A stretch of 64,000 bases of DNA from Dimorphilus gyrociliatus. Its lineage: Eukaryota > Annelida > Polychaeta > Dinophilidae. Where the stretch lies: NCBI GenBank assembly GCA_904063045.1, contig CAJFCJ010000002.1:2192422-2256421 (forward strand), in the 5' to 3' direction. Below the pieces are notes generated by a model, which had not been told where the DNA came from, did no database searches, and was given only the letters and a program-made list of their open reading frames with translations. A program made the position numbers and the translations under genes. Positions 1 through 12,184 of this stretch are shown one piece after another (positions within the stretch are counted from its first letter, which is position 1; every line of letters starts with the position of its first letter).

Positions 1-2742
1 ACTATTAATTAGAGCTATATGTTCATTCAACTTTCCTTTCAGTTGATCTATTTCAGTTGTGGACTTTAAAACAACATTTTCAAGTTCTTGTTGTAAGTCT
101 TGCTTTTGACCTTCAAGAACTTGAATTTCGGCAGTGGATTTTTCAAGTTTGTCTTCTACCGATTTCTTTACAATTTGTAAATTCTCGACAAGTTTTTCAG
201 CGTCTTCTAAAGACTTTTGGTGATCGTCTACAGTTGCTTGAAGCTCTAATATCCAAAATGATTTATTTTTTATGTCGTTGTGGAGTCCTTCGATATCCGA
301 CTTATACTTCATCGTTTGTTCACGATTCTCTTCAACAGATTTCTTTAAATCTTTTTGAACCAGATTCAAGTCGACAAGTAGATTCTCTGCTTTAGCTTCC
401 TTCGATTGAAGATCTTTAGTCAGATCTTCAACCTTTTTCGCCAAATCAGAATTCTGTTTTCCCAAATTAGCAATTTGGGAATCGTAATTTGTGAGATTTC
501 CTTTAAGCTCCTGGATTGTTATTTCTTTGTCTTCTATCTGACATTTATTGCTCTCTAAAACGATTGTCATGCTCTCGATTGCTTCACTAAGCATTTCCGA
601 TTTTTTACGCTCACAGTTGATTTCTTCATTAAGACTATCTAGAGTGACGCTAACGTTTGATTTAAATGTTTCAAGTTCTTTAATGGTATCGTTTAAAGAT
701 TTGTTGACCAATTGCAGTTCTTTAACATTATTCTCTGAACCTTTAAAATTTTCGTAACATTCTTCATAAACTTGTTTAATCTTTTCGTATTCGCTTTCTT
801 TTTCAGTAATTTTGTCCGCTAATTCGTCTCTTTCTTCTTCCAACTCATCGATTCTCTCCATAAGATTTCTTTCGACAATAACTTCGCCCAAGTTCTCACC
901 AGATTCATCTTTCTGTCTAGAGTAGAAAAAGTCAGATGAATCCATTTTTGTTCGTAAATCGGCAATTTGTTCTTTTTGATATTCTATTTCTTTTTGCTGA
1001 ATATCTAACTGTTTCAAAAGTGACATTTTTTCCTCTAGAAACTTTTCTTCATAGTTATTAACTTCGCGCTTGTGTGTTGAAACATTGATAGCATTGACTG
1101 AAAAATCTTTTAACTCGATTTCCAATTTTCTTACTTTTTTCTTTAGCTCTTCCAACTGGTTTAAGAGTTTTGAATTTTCTTCACTAAGCTGGTCATTATC
1201 CTTGGCCAAACCGATAGAATTTCTGGTTAGCTCTTTACACTTAGACTCAGCCTCAAACGCTCGTGTTATATAAGCTTGCATCGATTCTTCTTTACCGTTC
1301 TTAAATTCTTCGATTTGTTCTTCCAAAATAAAATGGCGAGTTTTTAATGTTTCAAGCTCATTCTGTAAGATATTTATACGGCTGTCTTTTTGTTTAATAT
1401 TGGATGAATCTCTTTCCGAGTCAATTTCTAAATCATATACTCTGTCGAGAGCTTCTGTTAATTGCCTTTTTAAACGTCTTATCTCGTGTTCTCTTTCGTT
1501 AATTTCCAATTTCGAGACTATATGTGGACTTTTCATTAACTGATTGACAGGTGAAGCTGCTGCTATAGAATTTGAAAATACATGAGTACTAGGAGTTCCG
1601 TAGTTTCGTGTCGTATTCATAAACACATAAGGTTCTCGACAAGGAGTCACACCTGTAGGATAGTCAATAATTAAGCTAATTGAATACTTATCATTGGTAT
1701 GATCAAGTTTGTTACGCTATTACAATAGTAAAATTTATTAAATAAACAATTGATTATTCTATTGTTTTTCAATGGCTCTTAGTTTGCGTCGATAGAAAGT
1801 TTTTAGATCTATTGTTTTAAAAGGCATCTCAAGCAAGCATCTTACTTGGCATTGAATTTAGAGCTGAATAATGTCTCACAGCCGCTGGACATGTTCTGCT
1901 TCGCTCTGGAGATCCTTGATGATCCTCATGAACTGGCGTAGAAGTTGACAATGGTCGAGAGTCGTTTACAGAATTATAATGATTAATGTAAGCTTTTAAA
2001 ATAAGAAAAGCATTATAGATATAGACAAAGAATGAAGCTTTAGCAATATAAACAAAATACTTACGTTCACTCAAAACATAGCTAAATTCTTTTGTAAAGT
2101 CTTCTACCTTCAATATTGAAGATACCATTTGACAAACATGCAACTGAAGTTCATTGTTCAACTTTGTACTACTCTCAATAAAAATTTGATGATTGGCACT
2201 TGATAAACCCAAACATAATAGCAGTAAAGCAATCTGAAATTTAACAGTATTTTTAAGTATTACTGCTAATGCGCATCATAAATTCTCACCTTTGCTATTT
2301 CATAGTCATCTTCATGTGGTTTGAATATAAACCAATCCCCCACCGGTTTCTTATATTCCTCTATAACAAAAAATAAGTGGTACATTAAAAATTTTGACTC
2401 TTTTTGTTCAAATTTACCTGATAAAAAGAGTAGTATACTCTCAAAACTATCACCATTGTCTCTTTTCTTATAAGTATTATCACTGTTTAGGTTAAAGATA
2501 ATAAAGAGATCGAGTATTTTTTAACGTAAAATTTAAAATATACTTACATTAGGGAAGCTATTCTATCAAAAATGAATCCATCTGCTAATTGTCCTAAATC
2601 TGATATATCTTCTTTCAAAAGATTATTTAGCTATAAGATATTATAAGTTTATAAACGGTTTTAGACAGAGGCCATGTAAACAAACCCAAGAGAGTAACGC
2701 TGTAGCTTTATCAGGATAAACAGTCCTCTGCTTTTCGTCCAT
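1..2742 (-). CDS. NuMA-like spindle-pole coiled-coil protein (5' part, runs off left edge)
   Basis: Likely homologue of NuMA (LIN-5/Mud family), which links dynein to the cell cortex and spindle poles in mitosis. Seven exons join in frame: 2686-2742, 2548-2630, 2418-2482, 2290-2360, 2065-2233, 1846-1992 and 1-1652, with introns of 55-193 bp. The first ~190 residues resemble the NuMA/Hook-type N-terminal domain: an early ATALLSW segment, then DLGQLADGFIFDRI, then DDYEIAKIALLLLCLGLSS. A short Ser/Pro linker follows (AAASPVNQLMKSP), then EHEIRRLKRQL, which opens a heptad-rich coiled coil that stays open for 540 codons to the window edge. The match is from recognised local similarity, not a search. 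The C-terminal LGN- and microtubule-binding parts lie outside the window. A Hook or other coiled-coil protein is the alternative, but the linker plus RRLKxQL arrangement favours NuMA. Confidence 0.72.
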
Positions 2743-3206
2743 AACTTAAAAATTATATTCTTAAAACTTCGGTAAAAAATGCTTGTCATAAACGTAATTA
2801 GGTAAAAACTCTTTCGGAAGAACGGAAGCTGGAAAAGCGCTCGTAAAAGTGAACGCTTTCCACTGTGTCTTTACCGGTAAATTTAAATCGGAAAACCGGA
2901 AATGGGTATAGCTAAATTTTCTTCGCCCGTTTTTTTAGCGCTAAATTTAGACGTCAAGGGGGCGCTGTTGCGATTTCTTATACACAAATATCATACATTT
3001 CCGTATTTAAAAAGAATTTGTATTCAAAAGAGAAGATAAATCAATGAAATGTATAAATTTTTGAAATTACAATTCAGTAAATCCCACATCATGAAAACTT
3101 GAATTATTATAATAGTCGAAATCAATTTATGTCTTAATAATATTGCATGCAAATTTATTTTGGCCTAACAAGTTAATTTCCTAACTTGAATTGCATAGAA
3201 AATATC
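2743..3206. other. Intergenic gap between NuMA-like start and NUDT12 stop
   Basis: No coding signal seen. This 464-bp gap should hold the NuMA-like promoter and the NUDT12 3' end. It is less AT-rich than most gaps here and contains AAGGGGGCGCT at 2956-2966, which resembles the core of a CTCF site. Confidence 0.5.
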
Positions 3207-5053
<1,847 letters not shown>

Positions 5054-5392
5054 GGCTATAGGGCCGCTGGTTTTGTTCTGTTTTAAAATGGTAATCACTC
5101 GTCTACAACAAAAAGAGAACAGTAAAACATTGAGCAGGGAAATTGAACTTTGTTATCGCGCACCTCATTAAACATTAGCTAAAACCGCTTATTATCGCTC
5201 CCGACCTATGAGTGGTAGATAGCGCCACCTTTTTATGAAACGCACTTCAACAGGAAAAAACTTTTTTTTGTACAAAACTATAGTACTTTTTATTATATTC
5301 TTTTTAAACGTTTTAACATTGAAAATAAATTTTCATTAGGTTAACCGTCTAACATCTTTGAAAAAAAACAAAAGTTTTTCTTGAAAAATATC
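5054..5392. other. Gap upstream of NUDT12 / downstream of PPP5C
   Basis: No gene seen. It holds AGGTGGCGCT on the minus strand (5221-5230), a strong match to an invertebrate CTCF core, and poly-A/T tracts. The NUDT12 promoter and possible 5' UTR exon should be here. Confidence 0.45.
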
Positions 5393-7658
5393 TTAAATCG
5401 AGAATAGAGAGTAGGCCATCGGTTTTACATCGGGATGGGGCTGTTGTAATTAAAAAGAAAAAAATGAAGTAAATGTATATTTACTTGTCTTTAAAATAAA
5501 TTACTGAGTATAAATGTATTCTAATACTTACAACGGCCTCGTAGGAGGTAAATTTTGGTTTCAAATCACCACCTATTAGATTAATGAAGGCACCTTTGTT
5601 ACCCATTTGATCACAGTAATTGGGAGCAGAAAACACTGTTATACATTTTCCATTATGAGCGACTTCATATCCATCAGCTTTAACCTACAACAAAAAAACA
5701 GGGCTCATATTACGCTTATTAGAGTACAATGAAATGTATTAAGTTTTCTACAGTTTAAGGACAAAGTTTTTACCTCATGACTTCGAATAATGTAATCAAG
5801 TCTATTTAATTTCAAAAATCTATCGGTGACATCAGGTCCAAATTGACACCCTACTCCTCGTTTAGACAGAGATCGACCGTTCTGTGGTTGAGGATCGGAC
5901 CACAATAATTCACACATAATTCCTGAATCTGGTGGTTGCCTATTTCTGTCAACTTTTCGTATATCGTCTAAAGTAACCCCGTCCTCGGCAAATAGACCAC
6001 CATGAGTCACTAGAATCCTACTACTTAAACAGTGGGCTAATGGGAGCCAATTATACACTTCGGTAAAGAGATCAGCCATCTGCATCGAATATTTGCATTT
6101 TACTTCTCCAGCAAATCCGTACATTTGATTCATGGTGATACTCTCATGATTTCCTGTCAGTTGAGATACAGTATATTTTTACTAGCATAAGTTTTATAGT
6201 TAGAAAAACGACCTACCCCGGGATAAGAAAAAGTGATCAGGGTACAAAAGTTTAAATCCGAAGAGAGTAAACACACATTCGACAGAGAACGATCCTCTAT
6301 CCACAAAGTCTCCATTGAAAAGCTATTGGAATTAAATAAAATAAAATAAGATATTTAAATCGTATATTATACTTTCGTACATATGGATTATCCTTTGAAG
6401 GCAAACCATTTAACTCGAAAATGTTTAACAAATCATAAAACTGCCCATGAATATCTCCACAAACGGTAAATTTTGCTCCCTATAAAGTTAAATTTTATTC
6501 ATATATTTTACCCTTAAGTCAATTGATACATACGGTAGGAATATTGACATCAATTAGACTAGGTAAAGTTTCCAGATAATTCTTCATAGCTAGTAAAATC
6601 TAGAGAAAAAAAAAGTTTACGTGTCTCATTTTGAGCAATGAATAGCGAAAAAAAACCTACTTGATAGGCGTATTTTTTGTGCAGCTTTTTTTGTTTCCTA
6701 TAGGCTTCAAGAAGATTCTTCATAAAATCAGGAGTGACCCTGCTGTTGTCCAAAACTGGTCCGTCATACGAACTCTCAACTTCTGCAGAAATTTTTTGTC
6801 GTCGAAATATTAGTGTGAAACCAATTCTATAATTTGAAAATTTACCCATAGTTTCAATGTTAATTTTATCAGCTATACTTTGTTTCTCTTCCACAGAAAT
6901 AGCTTTTTCAAAGGCAATTCTCTTTACAATTTTATCGCATTCTTTATATTTGGCTTTTGCATCTCTATCATTTGGCTTGGCGTTTGAAACCTAAATAGTA
7001 TGTGGTTTAAAGCGGGAATTAAAATTAAGCAATTTATATCTGACACGCTATTTAAAATTAAATAGCGAAGTAAAACTTTATACTATGTGTCAATTTACAA
7101 AGGTGTACATTAAACTAACCGCTTCAAAGTCTTTCAAAGCCAATTTAAATTTCCCTAGTGCCATATTTGCGGAAGCTCTTCGGTAATATGCCTAAAATTA
7201 AAAGATTCTTTGAAATAAATTAGAACGAAGGTAGAAAAGAGGGGTCTGGAGTGTAAGGAATTTTTTAAAGTAATAGAAATATCTTACTTTAATATACTTG
7301 GGATCAAGTTCTAATGCTTTACTTGCGTCAGCCAAGGCATAACCAAAACATTCCGTTTTTAAATATGAAAAACTCCTATTAGCATAATAAGCAGCTACAT
7401 TAGGATTTAATTCGATGGCTTGAGTGTACAATTCAATGGCTTCGTTGAATTCCAGATCTGTAAAATCATTGTGATTAAGAAATGACTAAATAAAATTGCT
7501 TTGAAAATTCGGCAACTTTTGAATCGTTCATTAGCCTTTTCCTTTAATTTTTCTGCTTGTTGTGAGTTTTGTTCCATAGTTTTACTTTCGGTTGTAGTAT
7601 GTAATTCACTAGAATTTTCGTTAGATTGAATCTCACATTGGCTGCTGGAGGCGGCCAT
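5393..7658 (-). CDS. PPP5C: Serine/threonine protein phosphatase 5 (TPR + PPP catalytic domain)
   Basis: Hsp90-associated phosphatase. The start is the ATG at 7658 (MAASSSQCE). After an acidic, Ser-rich leader come TPR repeats ([53 protein letters not shown]), a linker helix, and the PPP domain. Catalytic signatures are all visible in successive small exons: [12 protein letters not shown] (about 6400-6480), [10 protein letters not shown] (about 6240-6330), RGNHES (about 6150), HGGLF (about 6000), and SAPNYCD near 5620. The protein ends [14 protein letters not shown] at a TAA (5393-5395). The TPR domain binds the Hsp90 C-terminus and autoinhibits the active site in known homologues. Introns are short. 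The exon edges are read by eye; product identity is secure. Confidence 0.95.
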
Positions 7659-7811
7659 GTTAAGTTTTAGGCGAAATAGTCAACTATTGCAAGGATTTGA
7701 ATAATACCAGTTTCTAGTCGAACTTTTTTCTTTCATTTTATGAAATGTAAAGTTTATTTCAAATTTTAGGATCATTAGCACACATTACAAATTTAATTAT
7801 ATTTTAATAAT

Positions 7812-7817
7812 TTTATT
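7812..7817 (-). terminator. Likely polyadenylation hexamer of TRIM71
   Basis: AATAAA on the mRNA strand, about 320 nt past the stop codon and upstream of the PPP5C start. Confidence 0.4.
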
Positions 7818-7891
7818 TACATTGCACTGGAAAATGCACATCACACAGGCACATAAATTATCTGTTTCTACATGCAGGCGAAATAATGACC

Positions 7892-7898
7892 TGAGGTA
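7892..7898 (-). promoter_or_regulatory. Candidate let-7 site (7mer-A1)
   Basis: mRNA sequence UACCUCA, pairing with let-7 nucleotides 2-7 plus an A opposite position 1, about 240 nt past the TRIM71 stop and before the likely poly-A signal. Confidence 0.5.
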
Positions 7899-8052
7899 AA
7901 ACGCGTGTAAAAAAAAAAAAGAAAAAAAAATAAATAGAAGAAATACAGTAGCACGACGGAAAAGATACGAGTTCTGAAATGCAGTACACGCATAATACGC
8001 GCATCGAAATCAACAGATAAGCCTCTAAAAAAGCTATAAAAAGTTTAACGAG

Positions 8053-8059
8053 GAGGTAG
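8053..8059 (-). promoter_or_regulatory. Candidate let-7 site (7mer-m8)
   Basis: mRNA sequence CUACCUC, a perfect complement of let-7 nucleotides 2-8, 77 nt past the stop codon. A little extra pairing to the let-7 3' half is possible upstream (AUAUG, including G-U pairs). Confidence 0.6.
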
Positions 8060-8122
8060 CGTGTGCATATCCTTTTCCCTTTTTACGTCAACGTTCTTAA
8101 ACTGGTGACGTTTATAAATATA

Positions 8123-8129
8123 CCCTGAG
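8123..8129 (-). promoter_or_regulatory. Candidate miR-125/lin-4 site
   Basis: mRNA sequence CUCAGGG complements nucleotides 2-8 of lin-4/miR-125. It begins only about 6 nt past the stop codon, where terminating ribosomes often block function. Confidence 0.4.
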
Positions 8130-8135
8130 TCTTAT

Positions 8136-10271
8136 TTAAAAAACTTGAATTCGATTATTTCCAAAGTCAACGACCAAAACATCACCGTTTGGAGAGACAC
8201 AGATTCCAGAAGGTCTGTCAAACTGTCCTTCTTCCTGACCACTTGAACCCCAGAGGCCGATGGGATTTCCTGCTTGATTAAATACCTGAATTCTGTTATT
8301 CCTGGAATCAGCTACGATTATATTTCCCTGATGATCTATGGTAACGCCTTGAGGTCGGTTAAATTGTCCTCTTGAAGAACCTTCCTGCCCGAGTAGATGA
8401 GCGCCTGATAGATCAGGCTTAATTATTAGCAATCTATGATTATTGAAATCTGTGACGACGATATGACCACTGAACATATAGCTAACACCTCTAGGAGAAT
8501 CGAAATGACGCCAAAGTGATGATGAACAACTTTCAAAACCGTATTTAGAAATGAACATTCCTGATGAAGCGAATAGCTGCACTCTATGATTTCTAGTATC
8601 TGTTACTGCTATTATTCCCTGCGAATTGACGGCAACATCCCATGGATAATTAAATTGACCTGGTTTTGTTCCTTTTTCTCCCCACCCGTTAATCCAGGTG
8701 CCTTCAAATGAGAAAACTTGGACACGATGATTATCCTTGTCAGCAACAATGATATTATCCATAACATTGCAAGCCACACCAGCAGGTCTATCTAATTGAC
8801 CTTGCTGCGATCCTAAACTTCCGAACATTCTCACAAATTTCCCTTCCGAATCAAAAATTTGTATACGATTGTTAGAGCGATCAGCAACAATTATATATCC
8901 ATGCTTATTTGTGCAAATACCCCACGGTCTGGATAATTTTCCTTTGGACGCCCCTTCCCCTCCAATAATAAATTTTGGTCTGGAGATGTCATTGTATTCT
9001 CTGCATACATATACTTGAATTTTGAATGGGGAACCTTTTATATGTCTTCCATTATTCAAAACACGAACTTGACAAATCCCTTCGCATTCGGGTGTGAAAC
9101 TAACTGAATATGTTCCATTCATCATATCAGAAATCTGATTTTGCAAAATTTTTCCATTTGATGATAAAATGTTTATAACAAAATTATCACCGCCTGTATA
9201 ACGGTTATGACCTTGACAATCGACGGCTTGTATGAAAAATGTGGTGTTTTTAGACTTTAAGGCTTTCTTTGAGCCTTCGCCGTAAATGTAACAGAGTGGA
9301 GCGCACGCTGAACTTGATATTTGACCCATTTTTCTAACGGCGGAATGAAAAGAATTGTCTGGAGGTATAAACGATATTGTGTCATCTTCGAATGGGCCAT
9401 CGAAACAAGTTAAGCTATTTAAATTCCTGAGGTAACGCTCAAAATTTTCATTCGCCTCGTCTATATCGCTTTTTCCGGCTTCCAAAGCGTTAATCTCATC
9501 AAGCCAGTGTAATTGGGCATTTCTAAGCTGTTCAGATTGCTTGATGAGTGTGTCTACTTTCAACTTTCTTATGTTTTCGATGTTTTGAAGTAGTTCTTTT
9601 TCACGTTCTTCTATATAAGCAATGAATTGATGGGTTTTAATGGATACCTGATTGGATACATTGATCGCTTGCATCATAATATTTTCTTTCATTCTCTCAT
9701 TTGCAGAGAGAGACATATTAACTCTATCCAATTCCATTTTTATCTTTTCATATAAAATCTTTTTGAAGTTTGGCTCCTGAAGATGATTAGACAGAAGACA
9801 AGCACCAAAGCAGTCTTCTTTAAAACAGAAGTCACAAGCTGGGCGGATAATAGGAGATATAGGTGAAGATTCTCTAAGCAAAGAGGGCGATAGGCGTCTC
9901 AGCACATGATTTCTCGTTAAACTCACTCTCTGATGCGCAAGGACACATGAATCGCATAGATTTTCTTCGCACTGATTGCATCTTGATTTCGCCTCCATTT
10001 CATTGCAGGAGCAACGCGGAAGGGAAGAAGAGGAGGAAGATGATGATGAAGACGATAAGGAATTCCTACCATAGGGCAATTCTATTCCTGTAATAGATTC
10101 CATGGGTCTGAACATAAATGGCTCGAATTCTTTGTCAATAGGAGAATTGCAATTTGGGCAGACATCTGAATCGCTTAAGCACCTCTGGCAAACTTTATGA
10201 TGGCATTGAAGTATTTTAATATTGTCAGTCGAACAGCAAACAATGCAGTTGAATAGATTTAAAGACGCCAT
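8136..10271 (-). CDS. TRIM71: TRIM71/LIN-41 family TRIM-NHL protein
   Basis: RNA-binding repressor and putative E3 ligase controlling developmental timing and stem-cell fate; homologues bind stem-loops in target mRNAs through the NHL propeller. A single uninterrupted 711-residue reading frame. Order: RING (Cys/His pattern from C9 to about residue 42), a poly-Ser tract (about 73-84), B-box 1 containing LCDSCVLAHQRVSLTRNH, a Cys-rich B-box 2-like segment (PACDFCFKEDCFGACLLSNH), coiled coil (about 175-290), a filamin/IG-FLN domain (about 325-425), and six NHL repeats to the end. The NHL repeats carry VADRSNNRIQIF, VADKDNHRVQVF, TDTRNHRVQLF, TDFNNHRLLII, VADSRNNRIQVF and VDFGNNRIQVF in order, which fits TRIM71 better than TRIM2/3 or Brat. 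It is shorter than human TRIM71, mostly in the N-terminal linker. The 3' UTR holds let-7 seed matches. Confidence 0.93.
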   Translation of the reverse strand: MASLNLFNCIVCCSTDNIKILQCHHKVCQRCLSDSDVCPNCNSPIDKEFEPFMFRPMESITGIELPYGRNSLSSSSSSSSSSSLPRCSCNEMEAKSRCNQCEENLCDSCVLAHQRVSLTRNHVLRRLSPSLLRESSPISPIIRPACDFCFKEDCFGACLLSNHLQEPNFKKILYEKIKMELDRVNMSLSANERMKENIMMQAINVSNQVSIKTHQFIAYIEEREKELLQNIENIRKLKVDTLIKQSEQLRNAQLHWLDEINALEAGKSDIDEANENFERYLRNLNSLTCFDGPFEDDTISFIPPDNSFHSAVRKMGQISSSACAPLCYIYGEGSKKALKSKNTTFFIQAVDCQGHNRYTGGDNFVINILSSNGKILQNQISDMMNGTYSVSFTPECEGICQVRVLNNGRHIKGSPFKIQVYVCREYNDISRPKFIIGGEGASKGKLSRPWGICTNKHGYIIVADRSNNRIQIFDSEGKFVRMFGSLGSQQGQLDRPAGVACNVMDNIIVADKDNHRVQVFSFEGTWINGWGEKGTKPGQFNYPWDVAVNSQGIIAVTDTRNHRVQLFASSGMFISKYGFESCSSSLWRHFDSPRGVSYMFSGHIVVTDFNNHRLLIIKPDLSGAHLLGQEGSSRGQFNRPQGVTIDHQGNIIVADSRNNRIQVFNQAGNPIGLWGSSGQEEGQFDRPSGICVSPNGDVLVVDFGNNRIQVF

Positions 10272-10644
10272 TTTCTTTTTGTATTATTTTTTCTAAGGCA
10301 TTTGTACTCTCGGAGTAACTTGGTTTCGGCTTTTTTTTGTCTAAAGAATCGAATAGAAAAAAAACGAAACGTTATTAAAATACGTAGCGTTAAAACTACG
10401 GAACGATATTAGTTAAATAAGATTAAAAAAGATATAATAAATAAGTAACTATATACACAATATATATAAATATAAACATATATTTATTATAATATATATA
10501 TATAAACAACACTATTGATTACTAATTAAAATAATTATTTATCTTATCTATTATAAATTGTTATTTTATGTGTATAGAACAAATTAAAAGAGAAAAAACT
10601 AAGAAAGATAAAAAGAGAAATCTAGCACAAATAAACAACAAACG

Positions 10645-10707
<63 letters not shown>
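10645..10707. repeat. (AAT)n microsatellite
   Basis: About 21 uninterrupted ATA/AAT units. Confidence 0.95.
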
Positions 10708-10709
<2 letters not shown>

Positions 10710-11247
10710 ATTAATAACAATAAAAAGAAGAATAACGTGAAAATAAGAAAAAAAATTTTAAATTAGATAGTAGTCTTTAATATTAAAATCTGATTATAGA
10801 TTAGGAATGTTCTTTTTTTTTTTTTCAAAGATATTCTAGATAAGAAATTTTTCAACGAGTGAAAAGCAAACAAAAAAAATATTCTCGACGTTATCAAAAT
10901 AAGTTTTCAAGAGAGATTAAATATAAAAATAAATCAAAAAAATATGGTCGTATTAAATTCTGCGCAATAAAATATAGTTTTGGAACCTAGATAGCTACTA
11001 GTAAGATAATTTTTACTATTATTTAATAAAAAAAGAATATTTATATTGATATAATTATTCTTTTTTAGTTAATTAATTTGTTACTGTACCGATTTTTTCA
11101 GTTGAAATTATATTCATCCGTCTAAAGAAACTGGAATGAGATTGTTTTATTTTTTCGATGTTAAAACTACTCAATAAGCAACTACTCACTTTCTTCACCG
11201 TCTGGTCACTAAGCTCTTTCTCTCTTATTAGCTAAATAATTGACGTT

Positions 11248-11257
11248 ATTGCGCAAT
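11248..11257. promoter_or_regulatory. Palindromic C/EBP-type site
   Basis: ATTGCGCAAT, a perfect palindrome matching the C/EBP consensus, preceded directly by the half-CRE TGACGT. Confidence 0.4.
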
Positions 11258-11446
11258 TCCTTATGCAACAGTATACAAGTAAATAAAATTCCAAGTGTAG
11301 GAAAAGTAAAACGGCCTTTCCACGTCTACGCACTGACTACGACGCATTAGATGAAGGCCTATACTATCTAACATAGTAACGTATGTCATTGTTGCTCAGT
11401 TTACATAAAATAGAAATTCCCTATTCATTATCCCTTATGAATGGAA

Positions 11447-11454
11447 TGACGTCA
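11447..11454. promoter_or_regulatory. Full CRE (CREB/ATF) site
   Basis: TGACGTCA palindrome, about 1.2 kb upstream of the TRIM71 start codon, in the candidate promoter region. Confidence 0.4.
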
Positions 11455-12184
11455 CAGGGTTGAGTAATCTACCTCCGGTGACCAACCCTCGCCAACTCAA
11501 TATTTATCTTTTTCACAACGCAAAATCAAAATCATATATTAATCCTATGACATTTTAACATACCGTTAATTACATTAGAACAAGTATCTCGAGGTGTTAT
11601 TCACCAACACGCGTGCACGTTCTTCGAACGACCGATCAAAAATGAATATATCTGAATCCGGAAATAGGTAGAGCTGTTAAGATTGCGCATGCGCTTCAAC
11701 AGATTTCATAACCTTAACTTAGGCTTACTTCACCCAGTTTCTAAAATTAGGTCAAATATTTCCATCTTTTAATAGTTATTTTTTATTCATTTTTTAAAAA
11801 TATAATATTCAACCAAATCATTTACATTATGATCAATTACATTTATTTTTGAGATCCATGTTTGATTAAGCGCCATACGGCGGTAAAAATAATACGATAA
11901 AACGTGGTATAACACGAAAAGAGTTGGTAGTATGGCGAAACAAAACTGCGGACTAGAAAAAGGTCACGGACGTAAAATATTTGAAATATTAACGTCTATA
12001 TAATCGAAAAGTACAAAAATGTTGACTACATTATGATATACGACTATTTTAAAGTCACGTAATCTCCAACTTAACTTCAATAAATTCGATTAAATTCCAA
12101 ATGGAACACAAAAAGACGCTCTATCTTGCGGGGCAGGATCCCGAAATTTGATATTATTAATACTCTTTTGTACTGGATATCAGT

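Larger units (their letters stand above)
7659..8135 (-). promoter_or_regulatory. 3' UTR of TRIM71/LIN-41 homologue with microRNA seed matches
   Basis: Sequence downstream of the TRIM71 stop. On the mRNA strand it contains CUCAGGG (8123-8129, miR-125/lin-4 seed match), CUACCUC (8053-8059, let-7 7mer-m8 match) and UACCUCA (7892-7898, let-7 7mer-A1 match). An AATAAA polyadenylation hexamer lies at 7812-7817 (mRNA strand), placing all three sites within a UTR of about 330 nt. The remainder is the PPP5C promoter side. Confidence 0.6.
10272..12184. other. Intergenic region upstream of TRIM71
   Basis: No coding region recognised. The half next to TRIM71 is AT-rich with an (AAT)n microsatellite. The part around 11200-11700 is more complex and holds palindromic bZIP-type sites, so it is the likely TRIM71 promoter. 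The 3' end of the zinc-finger gene lies at the far side. Confidence 0.5.

Noticed and set aside
57-395. Open frame on the plus strand across the coiled-coil gene, and similar ones at 548-757 and 1070-1273
   Set aside because: Antisense shadows of the minus-strand NuMA-like exon; Leu/Ser-rich with no domain.
11470-11476. GAGGTAG on the minus strand, the let-7 seed, as a possible let-7 gene
   Set aside because: The following bases do not match let-7 and no hairpin is apparent.
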